The notes below the pieces were generated by a model. That model had not been told where the DNA came from, searched no databases, and worked only from the letters and a program-made list of their open reading frames with translations. Made by a program: the position numbers and the translations under genes. From positions 496,280 through 560,279 of the forward strand of contig NZ_JAFHAP010000008.1 of NCBI RefSeq assembly GCF_016938855.1: a stretch of DNA of 64,000 nt, in the 5' to 3' direction. How positions within the stretch are numbered: the first letter of the stretch is position 1; every line of letters starts with the position of its first letter. The DNA is from Polycladomyces zharkentensis (GTDB taxonomy: Bacteria > Bacillota > Bacilli > Thermoactinomycetales > JIR-001). This document shows positions 1 through 8,935 of the stretch, piece after piece.

Positions 1-1139
1 CGGAGGGCGATCCGCGCCGATTCCTCCGTCGGCAGTGCCAAGGCTTCATCGCGCGCATTGGTGTGCAGGCTTTGCGTTCCGCCCAACACCGCCGCCAGCG
101 CCTGCAACGTGACGCGGACGATGTTGTTGTCCGGTTGTTGCGCGGTCAAGGTGGAACCGCCGGTCTGCGTGTGAAAACGCAGTTGCCACGACCGGGGATC
201 GCGGGCACCGAAGCGTTCGCGCATGATGCGTGCCCACAAACGGCGCGCGGCGCGGAATTTGGCAATTTCCTCGAAAAAGTGATTGTGCGCGTTGAAGAAA
301 AACGACAGCCTCGGCGCGAACTGATCCACGTCCAATCCCGCTTTTACCGCCGCTTCCACATAGGCGATGCCGTTGGCCAGCGTAAAAGCGACCTCCTGGA
401 CGGCCGTCGAACCGGCTTCCCGAATGTGATACCCGCTGATACTGATGGTGTTCCATTTGGGCACATGTTCCGCACTGTAGGCGAAGACGTCCGTGATCAG
501 CCTCATCGACGGTTGGGGCGGAAAGATGTACGTTCCCCGGGCGATGTATTCCTTCAGAATGTCGTTTTGAATCGTGCCTCGCAACTGATGGGAAGGAACA
601 CCCTGTTTCTCCCCGACAGCGATATACATCGCCAACAACACGCTGGCCGGCGCGTTGATCGTCATGGAGGTGCTGACCTGATCCAGGGGAATGCCTTCCA
701 GCAAGCGTTCCATATCTTCCAACGAATCAATCGCCACCCCAACTTTCCCCACTTCCCCTTTTGCCATGGGATCATCGGAGTCATACCCGATCTGTGTGGG
801 CAGATCAAACGCGACGCTCAATCCCGTCTGACCTTGCTCCAGCAGATATCGGAAACGCCGGTTGGTCTCCTCCGCCGAACCGAATCCCGCATACTGGCGC
901 ATCGTCCAGAGGCGTCCGCGATACATGGTCGGCCGGATGCCGCGGGTAAACGGATATTCGCCGGGAAACCCGATCCGTTCCCAATCTGACGGATTTTCGT
1001 CGCTTCCGACATATAACCGATCCACCTCAATCCCGGAAGAGGTGACGAAAGATTGCTTTCGTTCCGGAAATTTTGTCAAAAAAGATTCGGTTTTCTCTTT
1101 CCACTCCCGGTAAGCGTCATGAAATGTCCGCTTGGTCAC
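1..1139 (-). CDS. mutA: Methylmalonyl-CoA mutase, large-subunit catalytic domain (3' end outside window)
   Basis: Adenosylcobalamin-dependent interconversion of methylmalonyl-CoA and succinyl-CoA. About 379 codons are present and the reading frame runs off the window edge, so the C-terminal part is missing here. Family landmarks are visible: [14 protein letters not shown] near residue 75, [12 protein letters not shown] near 110, [15 protein letters not shown] near 210, [24 protein letters not shown] split around 260-280, and [12 protein letters not shown] near 300, all typical of the TIM-barrel catalytic domain. I chose the GTG at 1137-1139 because a GGAGG lies 7 bases upstream; the nearby ATG hits a stop after two codons. 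Whether the B12-binding domain is on the same chain or a separate one cannot be seen. It lies beyond the end of the bkd operon on the same strand, separated by other genes and likely transcribed independently. Confidence 0.95.
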   Translation of the reverse strand, partial: MTKRTFHDAYREWKEKTESFLTKFPERKQSFVTSSGIEVDRLYVGSDENPSDWERIGFPGEYPFTRGIRPTMYRGRLWTMRQYAGFGSAEETNRRFRYLLEQGQTGLSVAFDLPTQIGYDSDDPMAKGEVGKVGVAIDSLEDMERLLEGIPLDQVSTSMTINAPASVLLAMYIAVGEKQGVPSHQLRGTIQNDILKEYIARGTYIFPPQPSMRLITDVFAYSAEHVPKWNTISISGYHIREAGSTAVQEVAFTLANGIAYVEAAVKAGLDVDQFAPRLSFFFNAHNHFFEEIAKFRAARRLWARIMRERFGARDPRSWQLRFHTQTGGSTLTAQQPDNNIVRVTLQALAAVLGGTQSLHTNARDEALALPTEESARIAL

Positions 1140-1306
1140 CGCATATCCTCCAATCGTTCTTCATTGGGGTGATCTCTGTCAAATCAGAAAGAAATGAATG
1201 CGCTATCATCTTTAATATACCAAAAAATCTTTCATCCGGGGCGGTTTCGTTCGATGGACAACCGCCAATAAATGGGCTACAATGTACACTTGAGGTGATG
1301 GAGATC

Positions 1307-1399
1307 GTGCGACCGTTTTGGATCAAATTTGTCGCTTACCTCATCATATTCACCATGGTGATCAGTACCATATTGCTTAGTGTGGCATTCGCGATTTGA
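1307..1399 (+). CDS. prli42: Prli42-like tiny membrane protein
   Basis: Encodes about 30 residues with a basic N-terminus (RPFWIKF) followed by one hydrophobic helix (YLIIFTMVISTILLSVAFAI). This matches the form of the stressosome-associated miniprotein Prli42 of Bacillus and Listeria, which anchors the stressosome at the membrane; in Bacillus the gene also lies near the bkd/methylmalonyl-CoA mutase region. GAGGTGATG sits 5-10 bases before the GTG at 1307, so I prefer GTG over the ATG at 1298, which would overlap the ribosome binding site. Identity rests on size, topology and context rather than on a strong motif, so it could be another one-helix miniprotein. Confidence 0.6.
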   Translation: MRPFWIKFVAYLIIFTMVISTILLSVAFAI

Positions 1400-1509
1400 C
1401 AAAACATCACCATCAAGGGTCTGTGTATTTCGGCGGGAATTGATTATACTGAGAGTGGGTAACGAAAAACGAGGTCGGAGATCATCGTCAGAAAGCGGGT
1501 GTAATCGGT

Positions 1510-1680
1510 ATGTACATGGTCGTCATTTTGGTCTTGATGTGCATCCTGGCCGTGCGCGGGGTCCTGTACAACAAGCGCACCCAAAACAAAAGCGGTTTCA
1601 TCATCGGTGGTATTTTCACAGCGGGATTGATCGGAGTCACCCTGCTCGCCCTTTATGATACGTTTGTGGGATTGCAGTGA
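1510..1680 (+). CDS. Small two-helix membrane protein (DUF2759-like)
   Basis: Encodes 56 residues: a hydrophobic helix at about residues 2-18, a short basic loop (RGVLYNKRTQNKSG), and a second helix at about 30-50. Size, two-helix layout and composition resemble the DUF2759 family of short Bacillales membrane proteins (YqgW-like), whose function is unknown. The ribosome binding site is mediocre (AAGCGGG), but the reading frame ends right before a strong intrinsic terminator, which supports expression on this strand. It probably forms a short transcript with the Prli42-like gene upstream. Confidence 0.6.
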   Translation: MYMVVILVLMCILAVRGVLYNKRTQNKSGFIIGGIFTAGLIGVTLLALYDTFVGLQ

Positions 1681-1689
1681 GTTATTGAA

Positions 1690-1720
1690 AAACGGCTTCT
1701 TTCCAGAAGCCGTTTTGTTG
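1690..1720 (+). terminator. Intrinsic terminator after the small membrane protein genes
   Basis: Perfect 11-bp stem (1690-1700 pairs with 1705-1715) with a 4-base TTCC loop, followed by TTGTTG. It closes the plus-strand unit ending at 1680. Confidence 0.85.
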
Positions 1721-1946
1721 ACAAAGTCACACGCCCATTTCTTCGCTCCGTGGGCAGACGGGAAAAAAAGAGACGTTTATGACAGAGAGGGTGGCCGTTT
1801 TCCCACGAACGATCGTTGAGCGTATCCGTTACAGGAGCGAGAGGAAAGAAATACGGCACACCCTCCAACGACTTTGTCAGCAATCGCTCGGCTTCCGGTG
1901 GAAGCCGTTTTTTGTGCGCTGCAACGGGGATCACACGGTTCTTTCG

Positions 1947-2732
1947 TCAGCCCAAGTTCTCCCCGATCAGTCGCTCCACGATGACGCAATCCACCCATTG
2001 ACCGTTCCGTTTGCCATGTTTCTCATACACGCCAACCTCACGGAATCCACACGCTTGACACAATGCACGACTGGCATGATTGAAATGGAATATGCGGGAT
2101 ACCAGCTTCCAATAGCCGCGCCGGGCGCACGCCTCCACCAGTGCCTGAAGCAATTGCTTCCCAATGCCTTTACCCTGATGGTTTTCATCGACATAGATCG
2201 AAAACTCTCCGACTCCGCGGTAGCAATCGCGTTCACGATAGGGATGCACGCTTGCCCATCCGACGACTTGTCCATCTGTTTCCGCCACCAAAACGGGATG
2301 ATGCTCACCCTGTTGCTCGATCCATCGCCGCCGTTCTTCCACGGTGACCGTCCTCGTTTCAAATGTGGCGTTTCCCGAGCGAATGCCAGCATTGTAGATG
2401 CGCGCGATGGCCCCCGCATCCCGGAGAAGTGCGGGTCGTATTTGCAGGTTCAGCTTTCCCTCTTCCTTTCGGTTTTGCTTGTTCCGCTCTGTCCCCTTGC
2501 CGGAGTCCGCTTTTTTTCTTCCTTGAATGATCAAAAAGGCGGGTTGGGTCATGAGTCGCTCATAAACTACTGGATCGATCTGCTTCAATTCGTCGATCGG
2601 TTGTGGTTCCACCACCTGTTCCACATCGAACCATTGCAAAATGTCGGTGAAAATGCGACCAATCGGCCGCCGGTAAAAAGGCACTTCCACCTTCCGATCC
2701 CCTGCGGTCCACTGATCCCGCAACAAAGTCAC
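1947..2732 (-). CDS. Methyltransferase C-terminal segment fused in frame to a GNAT N-acetyltransferase
   Basis: The first roughly 75 residues continue the methyltransferase encoded just upstream (for example FYRRPIGRIFTDILQWF and VEPQPIDELKQIDP), the usual tail of this class I methyltransferase family. After a hydrophilic linker at about residues 72-93 comes a complete GNAT domain of the phosphinothricin/arsinothricin acetyltransferase type: IRPALLRDAGAIARIYNAG, the acetyl-CoA-binding ENHQGKGIGKQLL, and CGFREVGVYEKHGK. A purine-rich stretch precedes a CTG-AAC near 2451, the likely position of the ancestral acetyltransferase start. The frame is identical to that of the upstream methyltransferase, separated only by one TAA at 2748-2750. 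The GNAT part may still be made from its own start; the methyltransferase tail is probably not functional. Confidence 0.75.
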   Translation of the reverse strand: MTLLRDQWTAGDRKVEVPFYRRPIGRIFTDILQWFDVEQVVEPQPIDELKQIDPVVYERLMTQPAFLIIQGRKKADSGKGTERNKQNRKEEGKLNLQIRPALLRDAGAIARIYNAGIRSGNATFETRTVTVEERRRWIEQQGEHHPVLVAETDGQVVGWASVHPYRERDCYRGVGEFSIYVDENHQGKGIGKQLLQALVEACARRGYWKLVSRIFHFNHASRALCQACGFREVGVYEKHGKRNGQWVDCVIVERLIGENLG

Positions 2733-2747
2733 CCCAAAATAATCCGT

Positions 2748-3215
2748 TTAGTCGAATTGCATATAGTCCATAAAAGGGTGATGAGTAGAAAACAGCAACC
2801 GTCCTCCCGACTTCAATACTCTGGCAAATTCAGACAATACAGGCGCCCAATCAAGCAAATAATGCAACGACAGTGAACAAACGATCCAATCGAATTGTTC
2901 CGCTTCAAATGGAAGCGGATCTTCCAGATTGTGTAATCTCACATCCACCCTGTCGCCCAGCCTCCGTTTTGCCGCCTCCACCATACGGGGGCTCGCATCA
3001 ACGGCCGTCACGCGGGCACCCAACCGGAGCAGCTGCTCACTGTACCAACCCGCGGCGCAACCGGCATCCAACACATCCATCCCGGACAGATCGTCGGGCA
3101 ACATCGCCATCATCGCCGGCCGTTCATAATAGGCGTTGTACGGTCGAATCCCGTCGGTTTCTTTTTCGTACCGATCGGCCAAAGCGTCAAATGCTTCCGT
3201 CACCTGCTTGTTCAC
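2748..3215 (-). pseudogene. Class I SAM-dependent methyltransferase, interrupted by an in-frame stop
   Basis: Encodes the N-terminal 155 residues of a Rossmann-fold methyltransferase: motif I is VLDAGCAAGWYSEQL at about residues 48-62, the acidic VTAVDASPRM follows, and motif IV-like region is FDWIVCSLSLHYL. The GTG start at 3213-3215 has AAACGGAGGGG upstream. The frame stops at TAA right after HHPFMDYMQFD; homologues have a lysine at this spot and continue with TDYF, which is exactly what follows the TAA here. A single AAA-to-TAA change would explain it. The gene is therefore a split, probably inactive methyltransferase whose tail lies in the next reading frame. It is separated from the lipB/bkd unit by a terminator. 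Confidence 0.85.
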
Positions 3216-3313
3216 GCCACATCCCCTCCGTTTCTTAAAGATTGGCGTGTTAACTCCGGGTTCCCTTCTGGATAACTTGAAAGGTTGATATTCCGCCTGC
3301 CAGCCAATGGCAT

Positions 3314-3338
3314 AAAAAAAGAGGGGAAACCTCCCCTC
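3314..3338 (-). terminator. Intrinsic terminator downstream of lipB
   Basis: On the minus strand GAGGGG-AGGTTT-CCCCTC is followed directly by seven T. It ends transcription coming from the bkd/lipB region before the methyltransferase gene. Confidence 0.85.
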
Positions 3339-3365
3339 AAAATCTGTCAACATAATTAAAGTGTA

Positions 3366-4052
3366 TCACCCGGCTTCGTTCCGACGTTTTCCTTCTTCAA
3401 CGACCGGCCAACCAAATACTTGGCTGAAACCGCGCACCACCTGATTCATCACTTCTGCCATGTCGATGCGTTCACCCAGGATTTTTTCCATTGACGTAAC
3501 ACCGTATTGTTGAATGCCGCACGGGACGATCAGATTGAAATACCGCAGATCGGTATTGACGTTGAGCGCAAATCCGTGACTGGTGATGTATCCTTTCCGT
3601 TGGCGTCCGCGGTTGAATTTTACCCCGATAGCGGCGATTTTTTCGTCCCCCACCCAAACACCGGTGTAGGGCGGTTTGCGTCCCCCCTCAATGCCCCAGT
3701 GGCGGAGGGCAACGATCAATGCTTCCTCCACATCGCGCAAATATGCGTGCGCGTTATTGCCACGTTCGCCCAGATAAAACAGCGGATAACCCACCAGTTG
3801 TTCCGGTCCGTGATAGGTAACGTCGCCGCCGCGATCGATCTCCACCAGTTCAACACCGCGTTCTGCATATTGTTCGCGGGTCAACAGCAAGTTTTCGATA
3901 TGGCTGCCGCGCCCCATCGTTACCGTATGCGGATGTTCCAACAGCAACAATTGATTGGATGTGTTTCCTTCATCGATCGATTTGACGATCTGTTTCTGCA
4001 TCTCCCACGCCTCGTGATACGGCACGAGACCCAATCGCTTCACTTCAAACAA
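3366..4052 (-). CDS. lipB: Octanoyltransferase (lipoyl(octanoyl) transferase)
   Basis: Transfers octanoyl groups from acyl carrier protein to lipoyl-domain lysines, the first step of protein lipoylation. The 228-residue product carries the LipB signature RGGDVTYHGP at residues 74-83, a GVKF lysine site, the SHGFALNVN stretch and the IVPCGI cysteine, so it is LipB-type rather than the Bacillus LipM/LipL type. I chose the TTG at 4050-4052, preceded by GGAGGG 7 bases upstream; the longer frame has no ribosome binding site. It lies 75 bases downstream of bkdB, whose lipoyl domain is a natural substrate, so the placement makes biochemical sense. A hairpin without a T-run sits in the gap, so lipB is likely but not certainly cotranscribed with bkd. 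Confidence 0.93.
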   Translation of the reverse strand: MFEVKRLGLVPYHEAWEMQKQIVKSIDEGNTSNQLLLLEHPHTVTMGRGSHIENLLLTREQYAERGVELVEIDRGGDVTYHGPEQLVGYPLFYLGERGNNAHAYLRDVEEALIVALRHWGIEGGRKPPYTGVWVGDEKIAAIGVKFNRGRQRKGYITSHGFALNVNTDLRYFNLIVPCGIQQYGVTSMEKILGERIDMAEVMNQVVRGFSQVFGWPVVEEGKRRNEAG

Positions 4053-4084
4053 CGGTGATCCCTCCCGCCTTCTGCGGACAACCT

Positions 4085-4108
4085 GAAGGCACCCCAACGG
4101 GTGCCTTC
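4085..4108. other. Stem-loop between bkdB and lipB
   Basis: Perfect 10-bp stem GAAGGCACCC / GGGTGCCTTC with a 4-base loop. No T-run follows on either strand, so a processing or mRNA-stability hairpin is as likely as a weak terminator. Confidence 0.55.
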
Positions 4109-4127
4109 ATACTCATTGTATCATACA

Positions 4128-5441
4128 TCAGATTTGCGTGTCGGGACCGTACGCTTCCAGGCGCTGTTTGACCGCTTGCAGGAAGCGTCCGGCCATCAGG
4201 CCGTCCAGGATGCGGTGATCCAGTGACAAGCACAGGTTGACCCGGTCGCGAACGGCGATCATATCGTTGAAGATGACCGGCTTTTTGACGATCGCCTCCA
4301 TGGAGATGATCGCCGCCTGCGGATGGTTGATGATCGGCATCGAAGCGATCGAACCGAAGGAACCGGTGTTGTTCACCGTGAAGGTACCACCCTGCAAGTC
4401 CTCCAGAGACAGTTTGCCTGCGCGCGTTTTTTCCACCAATCGGTGAATTTCCTTGGCCAGGCCCAGGATGCTCTTTTCATCCGCATCTTTGATCACCGGC
4501 ACGTACAACGCATCGTCGGTGGCCACGGCAATGGAGATGTTGATCCGTTTTTTCAGGATGATCTTGTCGCCACCCCAGACAGCGTTCAGGTACGGGAATT
4601 CCTTCAGCGAATCGACGACCGCCTTGATGAAGAACGGCAGAAACGTCAAGCTGACGCCCTCGCGTTTTTTGAACTCGTCTTTCAGCTTGTTGCGCAACTG
4701 GACCAACCCGGTTACGTCGGCTTCCACCATGGTCCATGCGTGCGGCGCTTCGTGCTTGCTTTGTACCATCCGTTGGGCGATCGTTTTGCGCACGGCCGTG
4801 ACCGGCACTTCTTGATCGCCTTCTTCCAGCGTGATGCCGGTTGTCGGTTTCCCGTCAGATACAGCAGGTGCGGATACCGGTGCGGTGGCTGTGCGGGCGG
4901 CTTCCGCGGCCGGTGCCTGTTGCGGTGTTTCTTCTTTTTTCGCCTGCTCGGCTTTCACCGTGTCAACTTGACCGGATTCGATGACGCGCAGAACATCCTT
5001 GCGGGTGATGCGACCGCCCGCTCCCGTTCCCTCGATTTTCTCCAGGTCGATGTTGTGCTCCTGCGCCAGGCGCAATACGGCGGGCGAGTACCGTCGTTTC
5101 ATCGAGGGTTCGCCTTGATCCTTTTTGGCGGGTGCTTCCGTTTTGACTTCTTCTTCCGCCTTCGGTGCTTTCTCTTCGGCAGGGGCCTCCGTTGCCGCGG
5201 CACCTTCTTCCTCAATCCGGCAAATCAATTGCCCCACTTCCACCGTCTGTCCTTCCTCGGCGATGATCTCTTTCATCGTGCCGGAAATGGTGGCGGGCAC
5301 TTCCGCGTTCACCTTGTCGGTGGCCACTTCACAGATGGGTTCATACTTGGCAACGGGATCACCCGGTTTTTTCAGCCATTTGGTGATGGTTCCCTCGGTT
5401 ACGCTCTCACCGAGCTGGGGCATCGTCACATCGGTCGCCAT
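4128..5441 (-). CDS. bkdB: Branched-chain 2-oxoacid dehydrogenase E2 (dihydrolipoyl acyltransferase)
   Basis: Core acyltransferase of the branched-chain keto-acid dehydrogenase complex, passing isobutyryl, isovaleryl or 2-methylbutyryl groups from lipoate to CoA. The order is: lipoyl domain with EVATDKVNAEV (lipoyl-Lys about residue 43), an Ala/Glu/Lys-rich flexible linker, the peripheral subunit-binding domain (RRYSPAVLRLAQEHNIDL then GTGAGGRITRKDVL), a second linker, and the catalytic domain ending with the DHRILDG active-site motif. About 437 residues, normal for a single-lipoyl E2. The start is the ATG preceded by TAGGAGG; TTG-ACT upstream is not needed. It is the last bkd gene, 24 bases after bkdAB. 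Confidence 0.96.
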   Translation of the reverse strand: MATDVTMPQLGESVTEGTITKWLKKPGDPVAKYEPICEVATDKVNAEVPATISGTMKEIIAEEGQTVEVGQLICRIEEEGAAATEAPAEEKAPKAEEEVKTEAPAKKDQGEPSMKRRYSPAVLRLAQEHNIDLEKIEGTGAGGRITRKDVLRVIESGQVDTVKAEQAKKEETPQQAPAAEAARTATAPVSAPAVSDGKPTTGITLEEGDQEVPVTAVRKTIAQRMVQSKHEAPHAWTMVEADVTGLVQLRNKLKDEFKKREGVSLTFLPFFIKAVVDSLKEFPYLNAVWGGDKIILKKRINISIAVATDDALYVPVIKDADEKSILGLAKEIHRLVEKTRAGKLSLEDLQGGTFTVNNTGSFGSIASMPIINHPQAAIISMEAIVKKPVIFNDMIAVRDRVNLCLSLDHRILDGLMAGRFLQAVKQRLEAYGPDTQI

Positions 5442-5465
5442 AGTCAACCTCCTATCTGGTACATC

Positions 5466-6449
5466 CTAGAACTCGGCCAACTCGCGGATCGCTTTGGCCA
5501 CTTTATCCACGTTCAGCATGAATTCCTTCTCCATCGGCGGACTGTACGGCATGGCCGGCACGTCCGGACCGCACAGACGGCGGATCGGCGCATCCAGCTC
5601 AAACAGCGCTTCTTCGGCGATGATGGCCGAAACTTCGCCGCCGACGCCACCGGTTTTGTTGTCTTCGTGGACGATCAGCACTTTGCCCGTCTTGGCCGCC
5701 GCTTCCAGGATCGCTTCCTTATCCAGCGGCAGCAGCGTGCGCAAATCCAGCACATGTACACTGATGCCCTCTTTTTCCAACTGTTCGGCCGCTTGCAGGG
5801 CGAAATGCAGGGTCAAACCGTAGGAGATCACGGTCACGTCGGTACCTTCCCGCTTCACTTCCGCTTTTCCGATCGGCAAGGTGTAATCGTCCTCCGGCAC
5901 TTCCCCTTTGATCAGGCGGTAACACCGTTTGTGTTCAAAGAAGAGGACCGGGTCTTCGTCGCGAATGGCTGCTTTGAGCAATCCCTTGACGTCGTACGGG
6001 GTGGACGGTGCCACGATTTTCAATCCTGGTATGCCGTTAAACATTTTTTCCACGCTTTGCGAGTGGTACAACGCACCGTGCACACCGCCACCGTACGGAG
6101 CGCGGATCACGAGCGGACAATTCCAGTCGCCGTTGGAGCGGTAGCGCAGTTTGGCCGCCTCACTCACGATTTGGTTGACGGCGGGCATGATGAAATCGGC
6201 AAACTGAATCTCCGCCACCGGACGCATCCCGTAAGCGGCCGCCCCGATCGCCACACCGACGATGGCCGACTCCGTCAACGGGGTATCCAACACGCGGGCT
6301 TCCCCGAATTCCTCGTACAATCCTACCGTCGCGCGGAACACGCCGCCCCGGACGCCGACATCTTCACCCAGCACAAACACGCGATCGTCGCGGCGCATCT
6401 CCTCGCGCAACGCCATGGTTACCGCATCGATATACGAAATCACCGGCAT
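5466..6449 (-). CDS. bkdAB: Branched-chain 2-oxoacid dehydrogenase E1 beta subunit
   Basis: Beta chain of the thiamine-diphosphate-dependent decarboxylase of the Bkd complex. The 327-residue product starts MPVISYIDAV and shows E1-beta hallmarks: LGEDVGVRGGVFRAT, DTPLTESAIVGVAIGAA, EIQFADFIMPAVNQI and the C-terminal transketolase domain (DLRTLLPLDKEAI, VLIVHEDNKTGGVGGE). It is 12 bases downstream of bkdAA with its own GGAGGAG ribosome binding site, so the two E1 chains are made together. Pyruvate dehydrogenase beta is the main alternative, but the ptb-bcd-buk-lpd context points to branched-chain acids. Confidence 0.95.
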   Translation of the reverse strand: MPVISYIDAVTMALREEMRRDDRVFVLGEDVGVRGGVFRATVGLYEEFGEARVLDTPLTESAIVGVAIGAAAYGMRPVAEIQFADFIMPAVNQIVSEAAKLRYRSNGDWNCPLVIRAPYGGGVHGALYHSQSVEKMFNGIPGLKIVAPSTPYDVKGLLKAAIRDEDPVLFFEHKRCYRLIKGEVPEDDYTLPIGKAEVKREGTDVTVISYGLTLHFALQAAEQLEKEGISVHVLDLRTLLPLDKEAILEAAAKTGKVLIVHEDNKTGGVGGEVSAIIAEEALFELDAPIRRLCGPDVPAMPYSPPMEKEFMLNVDKVAKAIRELAEF

Positions 6450-6461
6450 GTTGTTCTCCTC

Positions 6462-7454
6462 CTATTCCGCATAAACGTGTTTGTAGGTATCTTCGGGTTG
6501 CGGGTACGGCGCCTGTTCGGCGTACTCCGTCGCTTCGTCCACTTCTTTTTGGATCGCGGCGAGCAATTCTTTTTCCTTGTCCTCGGTCAACACACCCACA
6601 TCCAACAGGTATTGGCGGAATTGCACGATGGAATCCTTTTTCCGCGCTTCTTCCACTTCTTCGCGGCTTCGGTAGGTCCGGTCGTCGTCGTCACTGGAGT
6701 GAGGCACCAACCGGTACGACTCGGCTTCGACCAGAGTCGGACCTTCTCCGCGACGGGCACGCTCCACCGCTTCTTTCATCACTTTGTACACTTCCAGCGG
6801 GTCGTTGCCGTTCACTTTCACACCCGGGAAACCGTATCCCTGGGCACGTGCAGCCACGCTGCCGCCGGCCACCTGCTTGTCGAGCGGCACGGAAATGGCA
6901 TACTTGTTGTTCTCCACCAGGAAAATCACCGGGAGTTTGTGCACGCCGGCAAAGTTGCACGCCTCATGGAAATCACCCTGGTTGCTGGAACCTTCTCCGC
7001 AGGAGGTAACGGCCACCAGGTCTTCGCCTTTCAGTTTGGCGGCATATGCCACGCCCACCGCGTGCAGCATCTGCGTGGTCACCGGGCTGGACCCGGAGAG
7101 AATGCGGTACTTCTTGCTGCCAAAGTGGCCCGGCATCTGCCGTCCTCCGGAGTTGGGGTCTTCCGCCTTGGCGAACGCCGACAACATCTGATCCCTCGCC
7201 GACTGCCCGAAGACCAGCACCATCCCCATGTCGCGGTAGTACGGGCAGAGAAAATCCTTCTCCCGATCCAACGCAAAAGCGGTTCCGATTTGGATGCCTT
7301 CCTGCCCCTGACAGGAAATGACGAACGGGATTTTTCCCGCGCGGTTCAACAGCCACATGCGCTCGTCGATTTTGCGGGCGAGCACCATATAGCGATACAT
7401 CTCCAATACCTGCTCATCGCTCAAACCCAGTTCAGCATGACGCGATCTCGCCAT
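6462..7454 (-). CDS. bkdAA: Branched-chain 2-oxoacid dehydrogenase E1 alpha subunit
   Basis: Alpha chain that binds thiamine diphosphate and decarboxylates the branched-chain keto acid. The ThDP motif is visible as SCGEGSSNQGDFHEA through LVENNKYAIS, about residues 160-195. The phosphorylation-loop-like HSSDDDDRTYRSREE follows near residue 265. The length of 330 residues is normal. The ATG at 7454 has GGGAGGAAG upstream; an ATG six codons earlier is less well placed. It lies between lpdV (49 bases) and bkdAB (12 bases). Confidence 0.95.
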   Translation of the reverse strand: MARSRHAELGLSDEQVLEMYRYMVLARKIDERMWLLNRAGKIPFVISCQGQEGIQIGTAFALDREKDFLCPYYRDMGMVLVFGQSARDQMLSAFAKAEDPNSGGRQMPGHFGSKKYRILSGSSPVTTQMLHAVGVAYAAKLKGEDLVAVTSCGEGSSNQGDFHEACNFAGVHKLPVIFLVENNKYAISVPLDKQVAGGSVAARAQGYGFPGVKVNGNDPLEVYKVMKEAVERARRGEGPTLVEAESYRLVPHSSDDDDRTYRSREEVEEARKKDSIVQFRQYLLDVGVLTEDKEKELLAAIQKEVDEATEYAEQAPYPQPEDTYKHVYAE

Positions 7455-7503
7455 CGTCGGGCTTCCTCCCATCTGTAAACCGAAAGTAGTAGCAAATCAA
7501 GAA

Positions 7504-8931
7504 TCATCCGGCGTGAATAGCCGCTCCATCGATCGCCATCGCCACTTCCCCAAACACTTCAGACAGTGTCGGGTGCGGATGGATCGTATGGCTGATCTCC
7601 CACGGCGTGGCGTCCAGCACTTTGGCCAATCCCGCTTCGGAAATCATATCCGTGGCGTGCGGCCCAATGATGTGCACACCCAAGATGTCGTCGGTTTTCT
7701 TGTCGGCAATCAGCTTGATAAATCCGTCCGTCTCCCCGAACACAAGGGCTTTCCCCACGGCCCGGAACGGAAATTTGGCCACTTTGATATCGTAACCCTG
7801 TTCTTTGGCTTGGTCTTCCGTCAGGCCGATACTGCCGATTTCCGGCCGGCTGTAGGTGCATCGGGGCACCATGTTCGGATTGAGCGGATGCGTGTGTTTC
7901 CCCGCCATGTGTTCGACGGCAATGATCCCCTCATGCGATGCCACGTGGGCCAACTGATAACCGCCAACCACATCACCGATGGCATAGATGTGGGATTCAG
8001 CCGTCCGCATGTATTCGTTCACCTGGATGATGCCTTTTTCCACTTTGATCGACGTGTTTTCCAGCCCGATGCCTTCCACATTGGCTTGTCTTCCGACGGA
8101 GACGAGCACCTTCTCGGCGGACAGCTCGATCGTCTCTCCGCCCTTTTCCGCCTTCAGCTTCACCGTGTTGTCTTCAGCTTTCACGCTTTCCGGTATCACT
8201 TTGGTGCCGGTATGGATTTTCACTTTTCGTTTCTTCAGGATGCGTGTCATTTCCTTGCTGACGTCGGCATCTTCAAATGGCAGGATGCGATCGGCAAACT
8301 CCACGACCGTCACGTCCACCCCGAAATCATTCAGCATCGAGGCCCACTCGATGCCGATCACACCGCCTCCGATGATAACAATGGACTTCGGCAACCGGTC
8401 CATTTGCAGGGCGTGGTCGGAGTTCATCACATGAACGCCGTCGATCTCCAGACCGGGTAAACTGCGCGGACGAGAACCCGTTGCGATCAGCACGAATTGA
8501 GGTACCAGCATCTCCGCTTCCCCGCCGTCATTGCGCTCCACGGCGATGGTTCCCGGCATGGGGGAGAAAATGGACGGCCCCAGGATGCGGCCCGTTCCTT
8601 CGTAAACGGTAACGCCGTTTTTCTTCAGCAGATGCTGTACGCCCTTGTGCAATTGATCGATCACTTTCTGCTTGCGAGCCTGCACCAGATTCATGTCCAG
8701 CTTCACGTTGCCGACGGAAATACCGTAGCTTTCACTGTTTTTCATCTCATGATACAGTTCCGCGCTGCGAAGCAAAGACTTGCTGGGGATGCACCCCTTG
8801 TGCAGACAGACACCGCCCACCTTTTCCCTCTCCACGACGGCCACTTTCATTCCCAACTGTGCAGCCCGGATCGCGGCCACATAACCACCGGGCCCCGCTC
8901 CGAGAACAACCAAATCGTAGTTCTCCGCCAT
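7504..8931 (-). CDS. lpdV: Dihydrolipoyl dehydrogenase (E3)
   Basis: FAD/NAD flavoprotein that reoxidises dihydrolipoyl groups of the Bkd E2. Landmarks: N-terminal FAD-binding GAGPGGYVAAIRAAQLG, the redox-active disulfide VCLHKGC (about residues 40-46), the NAD-binding GGGVIGIEWASML, YAIGDVVGGYQLAHVA, and the C-terminal His-Glu pair in HTIHPHPTLSE. About 475 residues. The start is the ATG at 8931 preceded by AGGATGTGGAG, which overlaps the end of buk. Its place in the operon identifies it as the branched-chain E3. Confidence 0.96.
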   Translation of the reverse strand: MAENYDLVVLGAGPGGYVAAIRAAQLGMKVAVVEREKVGGVCLHKGCIPSKSLLRSAELYHEMKNSESYGISVGNVKLDMNLVQARKQKVIDQLHKGVQHLLKKNGVTVYEGTGRILGPSIFSPMPGTIAVERNDGGEAEMLVPQFVLIATGSRPRSLPGLEIDGVHVMNSDHALQMDRLPKSIVIIGGGVIGIEWASMLNDFGVDVTVVEFADRILPFEDADVSKEMTRILKKRKVKIHTGTKVIPESVKAEDNTVKLKAEKGGETIELSAEKVLVSVGRQANVEGIGLENTSIKVEKGIIQVNEYMRTAESHIYAIGDVVGGYQLAHVASHEGIIAVEHMAGKHTHPLNPNMVPRCTYSRPEIGSIGLTEDQAKEQGYDIKVAKFPFRAVGKALVFGETDGFIKLIADKKTDDILGVHIIGPHATDMISEAGLAKVLDATPWEISHTIHPHPTLSEVFGEVAMAIDGAAIHAG

Positions 8932-8935
8932 CGAT

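Noticed and set aside
4323-7478. A 1051-codon open frame on the plus strand opposite the bkd genes
   Set aside because: It lies antisense to bkdB, bkdAB and bkdAA, all of which show strong family motifs. Long antisense frames arise here from codon bias in GC-rich genes; its residues (many His, Phe, Arg) look like no protein.
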